This document shows, one piece after another, positions 1 to 9,419 of a stretch of DNA of 64,000 bases (its first letter is position 1; every line of letters starts with the position of its first letter). The notes below the pieces were generated by a model that saw only the letters and a program-made list of their open reading frames with translations, was not told where the DNA came from and ran no database searches. The stretch lies in assembly GCF_902809835.1 (NCBI RefSeq), contig NZ_CADDWM010000015.1, positions 62,001 to 126,000 on the forward strand, read 5' to 3'. The DNA is from Agromyces sp. Marseille-P2726 (GTDB lineage: Bacteria > Actinomycetota > Actinomycetes > Actinomycetales > Microbacteriaceae). Made by a program: the position numbers and the translations under genes.

Positions 1-126
1 GGACTGCGGGTCGAGGTCGACGACCAGGGTACGGACGCCGCGGGCGAAGGCCGCCGACGCCAGTCCGAGGGTGACGGTCGTCTTGCCGACGCCGCCCTTC
101 AGGGAACTGACGGAGAGAACGTGCAC
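1..126 (-). CDS. ParA/Soj-family ATPase, N-terminal part (runs off the left edge)
   Basis: Forty-two residues are visible, read from a GTG at 124-126 towards the window edge. They contain a deviant Walker A motif, KGGVGKTT, with the signature lysine, near residues 10-17. A Walker A'-like stretch VVDLDPQS sits at the cut edge. Both are typical of ParA/MinD ATPases that move or position DNA, plasmids or protein arrays. In related actinobacteria a ParA of this type often sits divergent from pyruvate carboxylase. No Shine-Dalgarno is visible, but a TAACGT -10 lies 8 nt upstream of the GTG, so the mRNA is probably leaderless or nearly so. The ATPase family is clear; the cargo is not. Confidence 0.85.
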   Translation of the reverse strand, partial: MHVLSVSSLKGGVGKTTVTLGLASAAFARGVRTLVVDLDPQS

Positions 127-134
127 GAACAGAT

Positions 135-144
135 ACGTTACCTT
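135..144. promoter_or_regulatory. overlapping divergent -10 elements for parA-like and pyc
   Basis: TAACGT on the minus strand (140 to 135) fits the TANNNT -10 of actinobacteria and is 8 nt from the parA-like GTG. On the plus strand TACCTT (139-144) is a possible -10 for pyc, giving a leader of about 50 nt. The two hexamers overlap, so the genes may compete for polymerase. No convincing -35 is seen. Confidence 0.4.
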
Positions 145-201
145 TACTACTCGGGCGATACCTAAATGTTCGCTGTGCGCAATCCCCTCAGAAAGGGCTG
201 C

Positions 202-3200
202 ATGTTCACGAAGATCCTGGTTGCCAATCGCGGTGAGATCGCCATTCGAGCATTTCGTGCGGCCGTCGAGTTGGGGGCGAAGACGGTTGCGGTCTATCCG
301 TTCGAGGATCGGAACTCATTGCATCGCCTGAAGGCCGACGAGGCGTACCAGATCGGCGAGGAGGGGCATCCCGTTCGGGCCTACCTGGACGTGTCTGAGA
401 TCATCCGGGTCGCGAAGGAGTCGGGCGCCGATGCGATCTACCCGGGCTACGGATTCCTCTCCGAGAATCCCGAGCTGGCGCAGGCCGCTGCCGAAGCCGG
501 GATCACGTTCATCGGACCCACCAAGCAGGTGCTCGAGATGGCGGGCAACAAGGTCACCGCCAAAGAGCACGCCATCGCCGCGGGGGTGCCCGTGCTCAAG
601 TCGACGCCGCCGTCGAAAGACATCGAGGCGCTGATCGGGCAGGCCGACGACCTCGGCTTCCCCCTCTTCGCGAAGGCGGTGGCCGGCGGCGGCGGTCGTG
701 GCATGCGCCGGGTGAACTCCAGGGACGAACTGCGCCCTGCGCTCGAGGAGGCCATGCGCGAGGCCGGAAGCGCGTTCGGCGACCCGACGATGTTCCTGGA
801 ACAGGCGGTCCTGCGACCGCGGCACATCGAGGTGCAGGTGCTGGCGGATGCCTCGGGCGAGACGGTGCACCTGTTCGAGCGCGACTGCTCGGTGCAGCGT
901 CGACACCAGAAGGTCATCGAGATCGCGCCGGCGCCCAACCTGTCCGACGAGATCCGGGAACGCCTCTACCGCGACGCGGTGGAGTTCGCGCGTTCGATCG
1001 GGTACGTGAACGCGGGCACGGTCGAGTTCCTGCTCGACACCGCGGGCGAGCGGGCCGGGCAGCACGTCTTCATCGAGATGAACCCGCGTATCCAGGTCGA
1101 GCACACGGTGACCGAGGAAGTGACCGATGTCGACCTCGTGGTGTCGCAGATCCGCATCGCGGCGGGGGAGTCGCTGGCCGATCTGGGGCTCCTGCAACCC
1201 GACATCCGGCTGCGTGGGGCCGCCCTGCAGTGCCGCATCACCACCGAGGATCCCACCGCCGGGTTCCGGCCCGACACCGGCAAGATCACGACGTACCGAT
1301 CGCCGGGTGGAGCAGGCATCCGGCTGGACGGCGGTACCGTGAACCCGGGCGCGCAGATCAGTCCCCACTTCGACTCGATGCTGGCGAAGCTGACCTGCCG
1401 CGGCCGCGACTACCCGGCCGCGGTGGCGCGCGCGAAACGTGCACTGGCCGAGTTCCGCATCCGCGGCGTCTCGACGAACATCTCCTTCCTGCAGGCGGTG
1501 CTGGAGGATCCGGCGTTCGTCTCGGGTGATCTCAGCACGTCGTTCATCGATGAGCGGCCGTGGCTGGTCCGAGGGCGCACGTCGAAGGATCGCGGCACGA
1601 AGATCTTGAACTGGCTGGCGGATGTCACGGTGAACCAGCCGAACGGACCGGCTCCCATTCACGTGAGCCCGATCGAGAAGCTTCCGCCCGTCGACCTCGG
1701 TGCCGCCGCGCCCGACGGGTCGCGGCAACGGCTCCTCGAGCTGGGGCCGGCCGGGTTCGCGGCGTCGCTGCGCGCGCAGACGCCGCTCGCGGTCACCGAG
1801 ACCACGTTCCGCGACGCCCACCAGTCGCTGCTGGCGACCCGCGTCCGCACGAAGGACCTGCTCGAGGTCGCGCCGTACGTGGCGCGCACGACGCCCGAGC
1901 TGCTGTCGATCGAGGCGTGGGGCGGTGCCACCTACGACGTGGCGCTGCGGTTCCTCGGCGAGGACCCGTGGGAGCGGCTCGCCGCACTGCGCGAGGTGCT
2001 GCCGAACATCACGATCCAGATGCTGCTGCGCGGTCGCAACACGGTCGGATACACGCCGTACCCCGCTGAGGTGACCGACGCCTTCGTCCGCGAGGCGGCG
2101 TCGACCGGAGTCGACATCTTCCGCATCTTCGACGCGTTGAACGACGTCGACCAGATGCGCCCGGCGATCGACTCGGTGCTCGCCACCGGCCACGGCGTGG
2201 CCGAGGTCGCCGTCTGCTACACGGGCGACCTGCTCGACCCCGCCGAGGACCTCTACACGCTGGCCTACTACCTGCGGCTCGCCGACGACATCGTGGGGGC
2301 GGGAGCGCACATCCTCGCGATCAAGGACATGGCCGGGCTCCTGCGGCCAGCGGCGGCGGAGAAGCTCGTCACCGCGCTGCGCGAGCGGTTCGACCTCCCC
2401 GTGCACCTGCACACGCACGACACCGCGGGCGGCCAGCTCGCCACGCTGCTCGCTGCGAGTCGGGCGGGCGTGGATGCGGTGGATGTGGCGAGCGCGCCCA
2501 TGGCGGGCACCACCAGCCAGCCGTCCGCGTCGGCGCTCGTCGCGGCGCTGGCGCACACCGAGCGCGACACCGGCATCTCGCTGCAGGCGGTGTCCGACCT
2601 CGAGCCGTACTGGGAGGCGGTGCGCCGCATGTACAAGCCGTTCGAGTCCGGGCTGCCCGGCCCGACCGGACGCGTGTACCACCATGAGATCCCCGGCGGG
2701 CAGCTCTCGAACCTCCGTCAGCAGGCGATCGCCCTCGGCCTCGCCGACGACTTCGAGCTCATCGAGGACATGTACGCGGCGGCCGACCGGATCCTCGGCC
2801 GGGTGCCGAAGGTGACCCCGTCGTCGAAGGTCGTGGGCGACCTCGCCCTGCACCTCGCGGCGGTGAAGGCCGACCCCGCCGATTTCGCCGAGAACCCCGA
2901 CAAGTACGATGTGCCCGATTCCGTGGTGGGGTTCATGGCCGGGGAGCTCGGTGACCTTCCCGGCGGGTGGCCCGAACCGTTCCGCAGCAAGGTGCTCGCC
3001 GGCAGGGACGTGCGCATCGGCGTGACCGAGCTCACCACCGAACAGCGTGAGGCCCTCGAGGCCGACAGCGCCACCCGACGTGCGACGCTGAACATGTTGC
3101 TCTTCCCGGCACCCACGCGCCAGTTCGAGCAGATCCGCGAACTGTTCGGCGATCTCTCGGTGGTCGACACGAACGACTACCTGTACGGGCTTCGCCCGGG

Positions 3201-3606
3201 TTCCGAGCACGTCATCGAGATCGAGAAGGGCGTGCGACTCTACGCCGGGCTCGAGGCCATCGGCGAGGCCGATGACAAGGGCATGCGCACGGTCATGACG
3301 GTCCTGAACGGCCAGCTCCGGCCCGTCTTCGTCCGCGATCGCAGCATCGCCGTCGAGTCCCGAGCCGCCGAGAAGGCCGACACCTCGCAGCCCGGTCACG
3401 TCGCCGCGCCATTCTCCGGTGTCGTCACCCTCCAGGTCGAAGCGGGTGCCGAGATCGCCGCAGGTCAGGCGGTCGCCTCCATCGAGGCGATGAAGATGGA
3501 AGCCGCCATCACGGCACCGATCGCCGGCGTCGTCGACCGCGTCGCGATCCCCAAGACGCAGCAGGTCGAGGCCGGCGACCTGCTCGTCGTTGTGCGTCCG
3601 CGCTAG
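202..3606 (+). CDS. pyc: pyruvate carboxylase
   Basis: A biotin enzyme of 1134 residues that makes oxaloacetate from pyruvate, bicarbonate and ATP (anaplerosis, cytoplasm). The domain order is that of single-chain Pyc. The biotin carboxylase/ATP-grasp domain covers residues 1-450 (starts MFTKILVANRGEIA, glycine-rich loop AGGGGRGMRR). The carboxyltransferase domain lies at about 530-830 (TFRDAHQSLLATR, HLHTHDTAG metal-binding motif). The C-terminal biotinyl domain has the biotin lysine in EAMKMEA at about residue 1098. An in-frame ATG at 166 exists. The ATG at 202 is preferred because AGAAAGG precedes it and the conserved N-terminus begins there. The length is normal for the family. Confidence 0.97.
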   Translation: MFTKILVANRGEIAIRAFRAAVELGAKTVAVYPFEDRNSLHRLKADEAYQIGEEGHPVRAYLDVSEIIRVAKESGADAIYPGYGFLSENPELAQAAAEAGITFIGPTKQVLEMAGNKVTAKEHAIAAGVPVLKSTPPSKDIEALIGQADDLGFPLFAKAVAGGGGRGMRRVNSRDELRPALEEAMREAGSAFGDPTMFLEQAVLRPRHIEVQVLADASGETVHLFERDCSVQRRHQKVIEIAPAPNLSDEIRERLYRDAVEFARSIGYVNAGTVEFLLDTAGERAGQHVFIEMNPRIQVEHTVTEEVTDVDLVVSQIRIAAGESLADLGLLQPDIRLRGAALQCRITTEDPTAGFRPDTGKITTYRSPGGAGIRLDGGTVNPGAQISPHFDSMLAKLTCRGRDYPAAVARAKRALAEFRIRGVSTNISFLQAVLEDPAFVSGDLSTSFIDERPWLVRGRTSKDRGTKILNWLADVTVNQPNGPAPIHVSPIEKLPPVDLGAAAPDGSRQRLLELGPAGFAASLRAQTPLAVTETTFRDAHQSLLATRVRTKDLLEVAPYVARTTPELLSIEAWGGATYDVALRFLGEDPWERLAALREVLPNITIQMLLRGRNTVGYTPYPAEVTDAFVREAASTGVDIFRIFDALNDVDQMRPAIDSVLATGHGVAEVAVCYTGDLLDPAEDLYTLAYYLRLADDIVGAGAHILAIKDMAGLLRPAAAEKLVTALRERFDLPVHLHTHDTAGGQLATLLAASRAGVDAVDVASAPMAGTTSQPSASALVAALAHTERDTGISLQAVSDLEPYWEAVRRMYKPFESGLPGPTGRVYHHEIPGGQLSNLRQQAIALGLADDFELIEDMYAAADRILGRVPKVTPSSKVVGDLALHLAAVKADPADFAENPDKYDVPDSVVGFMAGELGDLPGGWPEPFRSKVLAGRDVRIGVTELTTEQREALEADSATRRATLNMLLFPAPTRQFEQIRELFGDLSVVDTNDYLYGLRPGSEHVIEIEKGVRLYAGLEAIGEADDKGMRTVMTVLNGQLRPVFVRDRSIAVESRAAEKADTSQPGHVAAPFSGVVTLQVEAGAEIAAGQAVASIEAMKMEAAITAPIAGVVDRVAIPKTQQVEAGDLLVVVRPR

Positions 3607-3609
3607 GCT
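3604..3609 (+). promoter_or_regulatory. -10 element for the MinD-like gene, built on the pyc stop codon
   Basis: TAGGCT matches TANNNT and its first three bases are the TAG stop of pyc. A start site near 3616 would give a leader of about 28 nt that contains the GAGGAGG ribosome site of the next gene. Confidence 0.4.
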
Positions 3610-3643
3610 GTTCCTGTGTTCGCACTGATGAGGAGGCGAATCG

Positions 3644-5032
3644 GTGGCTGAGAAGCGCAGCGATGACGCTCTACCGAAGCGCCGCGCGGCGGCCGGTCGC
3701 TCCGAACCGTCCGACCGTGGCGAGCTCCCTCCGTCGTCCGGTGCGCACGCCGCCGACGCCGTTCCCGACAGCATGAACCTGCGCGTCAACCTCCCGCCCG
3801 CGCCGAGGCCCGAGGTCCCCGAAGACGAGGTCGCCGTCGCCATCGACGATGTCGCGGTGAATCCGGGTTCGGTCGCAGGCGGAGGCCCTGACACCACGTC
3901 GGTTGACGTCGTCACCCCCGCACTCGGCAGCGGGAGCTACCGCGGTTCGTATCGTCGTGACGCCTCTCCCTACAGCGCCCTGCTCGCGACGGATGCCGCG
4001 GCAGCGCGCCGTGAGCGGGCGACCACCGAGAGCGGAAGCCATGTGGCCGTCGTCGACGCTCCCGACACCGGCGGGCCCGCCGAGGCGCCCGAGACCTCCG
4101 AGTCACTCACGCCCGACCGCCTCATCGATGTCAACCGCGCGACCAAGCCGGCGCCCCACGGCGGCTTGAACCGGTTCCTGTACGAGGCCTCGCTGCATCT
4201 CATCAACCTGGGCGACTCGGCCAAGGTGCGGGCGTACAAGGAGTTGAGCGGCCGCATCCAGAAGCGGTTCGAGGGCGGGGCCCGCTTCATTCCCGTGCTC
4301 ACGCGCAAGGGCGGCGTCGGCAAGACGACCATCACGACCCTGCTGGGAATGGCCCTCGCCGACGCGCGCGACGACCGCATCATCGCGATCGACGCGAACC
4401 CCGATCGCGGCACGCTCGCCGAGCGGGTCGACCGCCAGACCCGCGAGACCGTGCGCGACGTCGTGACGAAGGCCCCATCGATCGGCGGCTACACCGACTT
4501 CTCCAGGTACGTTTCGCGCGACGAGACCCGCCTCGACATCCTCGCGTCCGACACCGACCCGACGCTCTCCGAGGCGTTCGACGACAACGACTACAACGTC
4601 GTCGCCGATCTCGCCGCTCGCTACTACTCGTTCGTCCTGACCGACTGCGGCACCGGCATCGTGCACTCGGTCATGCGGGCGACACTCCAACGGGCCGACT
4701 CCGTCGTGATCGTCTCGGGCGGCAGCGTCGATGAGGCACGGCTGGCCTCTGAGACGCTGACGTGGCTCGAGGCCAACGGCTACGGCGACCTCGTCCGCAA
4801 CGCCGTCGTCGCGATCAACCTCGCGACGCAGGGCACGCACCTCGTCAAGGTCGACGAGATCGAGGCGCACTTCCAATCCCGCGTCCGTGAGATCGTGCGC
4901 ATCCCGTACGATCCGCAACTCGCCGCCGGCTCCGTCGTGCACTGGAGCGATCTCCGTCCGGTCACCCGGCAATCGGCGCGCGAGCTCGCGGCACTCGTGG
5001 TGGAAGGCCTGCCCGCCGACCGCGGGCATTGA
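3644..5032 (+). CDS. MinD/ParA-like ATPase with long disordered N-terminus
   Basis: The protein has 462 residues and starts at GTG behind a strong GAGGAGGC site. Residues 1-165 are low complexity (Pro, Ala, Asp, Glu) and look disordered. From about 175 a MinD/SIMIBI ATPase follows, with [10 protein letters not shown] (deviant Walker A, about 221-230), [11 protein letters not shown] (A') and FVLTDCGTG (Walker B). The layout resembles the MinD-like ATPases linked to actinobacterial type VII secretion (EspI-like), but no secretion genes are in the window, so that role is not supported here. The hydrophilic tail domain suggests a scaffold or partner-binding arm. It is 11 bp from def and probably cotranscribed with it. 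Confidence 0.8.
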   Translation: MAEKRSDDALPKRRAAAGRSEPSDRGELPPSSGAHAADAVPDSMNLRVNLPPAPRPEVPEDEVAVAIDDVAVNPGSVAGGGPDTTSVDVVTPALGSGSYRGSYRRDASPYSALLATDAAAARRERATTESGSHVAVVDAPDTGGPAEAPETSESLTPDRLIDVNRATKPAPHGGLNRFLYEASLHLINLGDSAKVRAYKELSGRIQKRFEGGARFIPVLTRKGGVGKTTITTLLGMALADARDDRIIAIDANPDRGTLAERVDRQTRETVRDVVTKAPSIGGYTDFSRYVSRDETRLDILASDTDPTLSEAFDDNDYNVVADLAARYYSFVLTDCGTGIVHSVMRATLQRADSVVIVSGGSVDEARLASETLTWLEANGYGDLVRNAVVAINLATQGTHLVKVDEIEAHFQSRVREIVRIPYDPQLAAGSVVHWSDLRPVTRQSARELAALVVEGLPADRGH

Positions 5033-5043
5033 ACGGAGCACAA

Positions 5044-5535
5044 TTGCCGGAACGTCCCATTCGCCTGTTCGGCGACCCTGTCCTGAAGACCGTCTCCGTC
5101 CCCGTCGAGCAGATCGACGATGGCGTGCGCGCGCTCGTCACCGACCTCCTCGACAGCGTGAAGCTGCCGGGTCGCGCCGGGGTCGCCGCGTCACAGATCG
5201 GCGTGAACGTTCGCGCCTTCAGCTACAACGTCGACGGCGAGATCGGATACGTGCTGAACCCCGAGCTCGTCGAGGTGTCGGGAGAGATCGCGCTCATCGA
5301 CGAGGGATGTCTCTCAGTGCCCGGGTTGTGGCACAAGACCCCGCGTCATCCGTTCGCGCGGGTGCGGGGAACTGATCTCGACGGCAACGAGATCGAGATC
5401 TCGGGCACGGGTCTCATGGCGCAGGCACTCCAGCACGAGACCGACCATCTCGACGGCATCCTCTATCTCGACCGTCTCGAGAAGGACGAACGGCGTGCCG
5501 CCATGAAGGCGGTCCGCGAGTCCGACTGGTTCTGA
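5044..5535 (+). CDS. def: peptide deformylase
   Basis: A metal hydrolase of 163 residues that removes the N-formyl group from nascent proteins. All three motifs are present. Motif 1 is [10 protein letters not shown], a variant of the usual GxGLAAPQ with Ser replacing Pro. Motif 2 is EGCLSVPG with the metal cysteine. Motif 3 is QHETDHLDG with the two metal histidines and the catalytic glutamate. The TTG at 5044 is chosen because GGAG lies 5 nt upstream. The in-frame TTG at 5029 would overlap the previous stop and has no ribosome site. The motif 1 change may affect binding of deformylase inhibitors, but this is only inference. Confidence 0.95.
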   Translation: MPERPIRLFGDPVLKTVSVPVEQIDDGVRALVTDLLDSVKLPGRAGVAASQIGVNVRAFSYNVDGEIGYVLNPELVEVSGEIALIDEGCLSVPGLWHKTPRHPFARVRGTDLDGNEIEISGTGLMAQALQHETDHLDGILYLDRLEKDERRAAMKAVRESDWF

Positions 5536-5549
5536 TCTGCCGACGTCGA

Positions 5550-5576
5550 AGCGCCCCGCGGATGCCGCGGGGCGCT
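5550..5576. terminator. bidirectional hairpin between convergent def and acyl-CoA synthetase
   Basis: A 12-bp perfect GC-rich stem (5550-5561 with 5565-5576) and a 3-nt loop lie between two converging genes. There is no U-tract, as is common in high-GC actinobacteria. The loop region carries one copy of the repeated word GGATGCCGC (5560-5568). Confidence 0.65.
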
Positions 5577-5596
5577 CGAACCTGGCAGGCACCGAC

Positions 5597-7429
5597 TCAG
5601 CGGACGATCGAGTGCCCCTCGGTCGCCGGTGCGCCCGAGTACATGCCCTCGATCTCACCCGCGAAGTCCTCGAGGATCACGTTGCGCTTGATGCTGAGCT
5701 TCGGCGTGAGGTGGCCGCTGGCCTCGGTGAGCTCGGTCGGCAGGATGGTGAACTTGCGGATGGACTCGGCGCGCGACACGTGCTCGTTCGCCGCGTCGAT
5801 CGCGCGCTGCACCTCGGCGAGGACGGCCGGATTCTTCGTGGCCTCCTCGAGGCTCATGCCGGCGTCTTCGTCGTTGTTGTTGAGCCAGACCGGAAGCATC
5901 TCGGAGTCGAGGGTGACGAGGGCCGAGATGAACGGCTTCTTGTCGCCGACGACGACCACCTGGCCGACGAGCGGGTTGGCGCGGATGGGGTCCTCCAGCG
6001 CGGCGGGAGCGACGTTCTTGCCGCCCGCCGTGACGATGATCTCCTTCTTCCGACCGGTGATCGTGAGGAAGCCGTCACTGTCGAAGGAACCGAGGTCGCC
6101 GGTCTTCAGCCATTCGCCGTCGAACGCCGCGGCCGTTGCCTCGGGGTTCTTCCAGTACTCCTTGAAGACGTCGATGCCCTTCACGAGGATCTCGCCGTCG
6201 TCGGCGATGCGCACGCCGACCCCGGGAAGAGCGGGTCCGACCGTGCCGATCTTCGACTTGTGCACCAGGTTCACGGTGGCGGGTGCGGTGGTCTCGGTGA
6301 GGCCGTACCCCTCGAGGATCGTGATGCCGAGCGCGTGGTAGAAGTGGCCCAGACGCGGCCCGAGCGGCGCGGACCCCGAAACGGCGTACTTCACCTTGCC
6401 GCCCATCGCCGCGCGGAGCTTGCCGTAGACGAGGCGGTCGAACAGCGCGAACTTGGCCCTGAGGCCGAACGGCACCTTGCCGGACTCCTTCGCCATGGAG
6501 TAGGCGACCGCGGTGTCGGCTGCGGCCCGGAAGATCTTGCCCTTGCCGCCGGCCTCGGCCTTCTGCTCCGAGACGTTGTAGACCTTCTCGAACACGCGCG
6601 GCACGGCGAGGAGGAAGGTCGGCTTGAAGCTCGCGAGCGAGGGGAGGAGCTGCTTCGTGTCGGGCTGGTGGCCGACCCGGACACCGGCATGCACGCACAG
6701 CACCGTGATGAACCGGGCGAACACGTGCGCGGTGGTGATGAAGAGCAGCGTCGAGGCGCCGTCGGGATCGAGAACGACCTCCTCGAGCGCGACCGCCGCA
6801 TTGCGGGAGAGCTCGACGAAGTTGGAGTGGGTGAGGACGCAGCCCTTGGGCTTGCCGGTGGAGCCCGACGTGTAGATCAGGGTTGCGATGTCGGAGCCGA
6901 CCGCCAGGTTGCGCCGGCGCTCGATCTCTTCATCGGTGACCCCGCTGCCCGATGCGGCGAGCTTGTCGAGATCGCCGAGGTCGATCTGCCACACGTTGCG
7001 GATGGCGGGGAGTTCGGGGTGCACCTCGTCGAACCGAGCGAAGTGATCGGGCGTCTCGACGATGACGGCGATCGCCTCGGAATCGCTGAGGTTCCACTTG
7101 ACCTGCCCCGGGGAGCTCGTCTCGTAGATCGGCACGAGGACGGCGCCCGCGAACCACGCGGCGAAGTCGATGAGCGTCCACTCGTAGCGGGTCTTGGACA
7201 TGAGCCCGATCTTGTCGCCCGGCTGGATGCCGGCTGCGACCAGCCCCTTGGCGAGGGCGATGACCTGGTCGTAGAACTGTCGAGTCGTGACCGGCGACCA
7301 CCCGCCGTCACCCGTGGGAAGTGAGAACAGCACTGCGTCGGGGGTCGCCGCGACGCGCTGCACGAGCAGGTCGGTCGTATTCGCTTGGGGATCGGGCGTG
7401 ACGACGGCGGGAGTCTCGAATTCGATCAC
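5597..7429 (-). CDS. long-chain-fatty-acid--CoA ligase (AMP-forming), FadD15-like
   Basis: This 610-residue member of the adenylate-forming family activates long-chain fatty acids to acyl-CoA via acyl-AMP. The P-loop motif IYTSGSTGKPKG lies at about 186-197, the GYGLTET motif near 373, and the hinge TGDLGSFDSDGFLTITGRKKE near 443-463, followed by the mobile C-terminal domain. The GTG at 7429 has AAGGAG 7 nt upstream. The length and the ending ELTEASGHLTPKLSIKR match the FadD15/FAA-type ligases. It is divergent from glucokinase. The exact chain-length preference cannot be read. Confidence 0.93.
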   Translation of the reverse strand: MIEFETPAVVTPDPQANTTDLLVQRVAATPDAVLFSLPTGDGGWSPVTTRQFYDQVIALAKGLVAAGIQPGDKIGLMSKTRYEWTLIDFAAWFAGAVLVPIYETSSPGQVKWNLSDSEAIAVIVETPDHFARFDEVHPELPAIRNVWQIDLGDLDKLAASGSGVTDEEIERRRNLAVGSDIATLIYTSGSTGKPKGCVLTHSNFVELSRNAAVALEEVVLDPDGASTLLFITTAHVFARFITVLCVHAGVRVGHQPDTKQLLPSLASFKPTFLLAVPRVFEKVYNVSEQKAEAGGKGKIFRAAADTAVAYSMAKESGKVPFGLRAKFALFDRLVYGKLRAAMGGKVKYAVSGSAPLGPRLGHFYHALGITILEGYGLTETTAPATVNLVHKSKIGTVGPALPGVGVRIADDGEILVKGIDVFKEYWKNPEATAAAFDGEWLKTGDLGSFDSDGFLTITGRKKEIIVTAGGKNVAPAALEDPIRANPLVGQVVVVGDKKPFISALVTLDSEMLPVWLNNNDEDAGMSLEEATKNPAVLAEVQRAIDAANEHVSRAESIRKFTILPTELTEASGHLTPKLSIKRNVILEDFAGEIEGMYSGAPATEGHSIVR

Positions 7430-7499
7430 GGTAGCTCCTTCGGCACCGGGGGAGGTTCAGCGGGCGGGGCGCACGTGAAGCCTCGACATTGGGGTCGCT

Positions 7500-7508
7500 T
7501 ACACTCTA
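7500..7508. promoter_or_regulatory. overlapping divergent -10 hexamers for glucokinase and the acyl-CoA ligase
   Basis: TACACT at 7500-7505 (plus) and TAGAGT at 7508-7503 (minus) both fit TANNNT and share three base pairs. Transcripts would have leaders of roughly 60 and 70 nt. -35 boxes are not clear. Confidence 0.4.
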
Positions 7509-7572
7509 GTCGGTGCCCGAGCGGCCTTCAGGCCCCCGATGACCGCCCTCACCCCGTCGAAAGGCAGTATCC

Positions 7573-8523
7573 GTGCACGCGATCGGTATCGACATCGGCG
7601 GAACGAAGATCGCCGGCGCGGTCGTCGACGAACTCGGCACCATCATCCGGAGTGAGCGCGTTCCCACGCCAGCCGGCGATCCGCAGCTCCTCGAGGACTC
7701 GGTCGCGACGATGATCGAGTCGCTGTCGACCGATGCGTCGATCGTCGCTGTCGGCGTCGCGGCCGCGGGATTCATCGATGCCGCCCAGTCCACCGTCTAC
7801 TACGCCCCGAACATCAACTGGCGCAACGAGCCCTTCCGCGAGAAGCTCGAGGCTCGCGTCGGCACAGCCGTCGTCGTCGACAACGATGCGAATGCGGCCG
7901 GCTGGGCGGAGTTCCGATTCGGCGCCGGCCGGATGGTCAGCGACATGGTCATGCTCACGATCGGCACGGGCGTCGGCGGGGCGATCGTGGCGGGCGACCG
8001 ACTGTTCCGCGGCGGCTTCGGTGCCGGTGCAGAGCTGGGGCACCTCCGAATCGTTCCCGAGGGCATCGCCTGCGGCTGCGGCCAGCGCGGATGCCTCGAG
8101 CAGTACGGCTCGGGTCGCGCCCTGCTGCGCACCGCCAACGAGATCGCCGACGCCGGTGGCATCGGCGTCGGCCTGGCGAACGCCCGCGCCGAGCACGGCG
8201 CCCTCGACGGCCCCGTGGTGGCCGCGCTCATCCGAGCGGGCGACCCGGGCGCACTCGCCGCGCTCCACGAGCTCGGACAGTGGCTCGGCCCGGCGGCGGC
8301 ATCGCTCTCCGCGGTGCTCGACCCGCAACGATTCGTGTTCGGCGGCGGGGTCGCCGCCGCCGGCGAGCTGCTGCTCGGCCCGGTCCGCGAGGCCTACCTC
8401 GAGCACCTGCCCGCGCGTGGCTACCACCCCGAGCCCGACTTCGTCATCGCGGAGCTCGTGAACGACGCCGGCGTGGTGGGTGCCGCCGACCTCGCCCGCG
8501 TCTGGGTCGACGAGCACGCGTGA
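7573..8523 (+). CDS. glk: ROK-family glucokinase
   Basis: A sugar kinase of 316 residues that phosphorylates glucose at C6. The N-terminal phosphate loop IGIDIGGTK, the catalytic region VVDNDANAAGWAE (about 101-113) and the ROK zinc motif CGCGQRGCLEQYGSG (about 167-181) are all present. ROK proteins also include repressors, but there is no N-terminal helix-turn-helix here, so a kinase is the better call. It starts at GTG 7573; a start further upstream is not supported. The ATP versus polyphosphate preference is not decidable from motifs, though the size and zinc motif fit ATP-dependent actinobacterial GlkA. Confidence 0.92.
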   Translation: MHAIGIDIGGTKIAGAVVDELGTIIRSERVPTPAGDPQLLEDSVATMIESLSTDASIVAVGVAAAGFIDAAQSTVYYAPNINWRNEPFREKLEARVGTAVVVDNDANAAGWAEFRFGAGRMVSDMVMLTIGTGVGGAIVAGDRLFRGGFGAGAELGHLRIVPEGIACGCGQRGCLEQYGSGRALLRTANEIADAGGIGVGLANARAEHGALDGPVVAALIRAGDPGALAALHELGQWLGPAAASLSAVLDPQRFVFGGGVAAAGELLLGPVREAYLEHLPARGYHPEPDFVIAELVNDAGVVGAADLARVWVDEHA

Positions 8524-8557
8524 GCATTCGGCGGCGTGTACGGCGAATGGGAACGTC

Positions 8558-8578
8558 GCGCCGCAGGGGCGGCGGCGC
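8558..8578 (+). terminator. possible terminator hairpin after glucokinase
   Basis: A 7-bp stem, GCGCCGC with GCGGCGC, and a 7-nt loop lie 35 nt after the glk stop. There is no U-tract. Confidence 0.3.
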
Positions 8579-8640
8579 ACGAACAGGACACAGCGTTCGG
8601 CTCGGCGTTAAGCTGAGTCGTCGACGGACCGCCGGAGGGG

Positions 8641-9339
8641 ATGCGCACGGTGTTCTACTGGATCATGAAGCACATCGTGGTGGGTCCCATCCTGCTCGCG
8701 ATCTTCCGCCCCTGGGTGGTCGGGCTCGAGAATGTGCCGAAGCAGGGCGCCGTGGTGCTCGCATCCAATCACCTGTCCTTCATCGACTCGATCTTCCTGC
8801 CGCTCGTCGTCGATCGTCCGGTCGTGTTCCTCGCCAAGAGCGAGTACTTCACGGGCAAGGGCCTGAAGGGCTGGGCGACCCGGGTCTTCTTCCAGGCGGC
8901 GGGTCAGCTGCCCATCGACCGGTCGGGGGGCAAGGCGTCGGAGGCCTCGCTCGAGACGGGTCTCCGCGTGCTCCGCGAGGGCGGCATCCTCGGCATCTAC
9001 CCTGAGGGCACCCGTAGCCCCGACGCCCGCCTGTACCGCGGTCGCACCGGAGTCGCCCGCATGGTGCTCGAAGCCGGAGTTCCCGTCATCCCGGTCGCGA
9101 TGCTCGGCACCGAGAAGGTGATGCCGATCGGCACCCGGCTCCCCAGGGTGCGTCGCATCGGCATCATCATCGGCCGACCACTCGACTTCACGAGATTCGA
9201 GGGGATGGAGGGCGACCGGTTCGTGCTGCGCTCGGTGACCGATGAGCTCGTGTACGAGCTTCGGGCGCTCAGCGGACAGCAGTACGTCGACGTCTACGCG
9301 AGCTCGGTCAGGGAGCAACGAGCCGCCCAGACGCGGTAG
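8641..9339 (+). CDS. plsC: 1-acyl-sn-glycerol-3-phosphate acyltransferase (PlsC family)
   Basis: A 232-residue acyltransferase that adds the second acyl chain to lysophosphatidate at the membrane face, giving phosphatidate. Motif I NHLSFID (HX4D, His at residue 44), motif II-like FFQAAGQLPIDRSGG, and motif III YPEGTRSPD (about 120-128) are intact. A hydrophobic N-terminal segment can dip into the membrane. A GGAGGGG site directly precedes the ATG, and TAAGCT at 8609-8614 is a possible -10. In mycobacteria the homologue (Rv2182c) also lies close to aroG, which supports orthology. Confidence 0.93.
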   Translation: MRTVFYWIMKHIVVGPILLAIFRPWVVGLENVPKQGAVVLASNHLSFIDSIFLPLVVDRPVVFLAKSEYFTGKGLKGWATRVFFQAAGQLPIDRSGGKASEASLETGLRVLREGGILGIYPEGTRSPDARLYRGRTGVARMVLEAGVPVIPVAMLGTEKVMPIGTRLPRVRRIGIIIGRPLDFTRFEGMEGDRFVLRSVTDELVYELRALSGQQYVDVYASSVREQRAAQTR

Positions 9340-9342
9340 GCT
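9337..9342 (+). promoter_or_regulatory. -10 element for aroG, built on the plsC stop codon
   Basis: TAGGCT starts with the TAG stop of plsC. The predicted start site near 9350 leaves a leader of about 70 nt. No leader peptide or clear attenuator was found in it. Confidence 0.35.
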
Positions 9343-9419
9343 CGAGGAGGCGGCGGCGCGACGTGCGTTGCCGCATTCCCGTTCCGGCGCCGTAGCGCCC
9401 GCACCCTCAGGACAGTCCA

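Noticed and set aside
316..3915. A 1199-codon open frame antisense to pyc
   Set aside because: Same GC artefact; pyc has complete domains and a good ribosome site.
5612..7324. A 570-codon open frame antisense to the acyl-CoA ligase
   Set aside because: Antisense artefact; no motifs.
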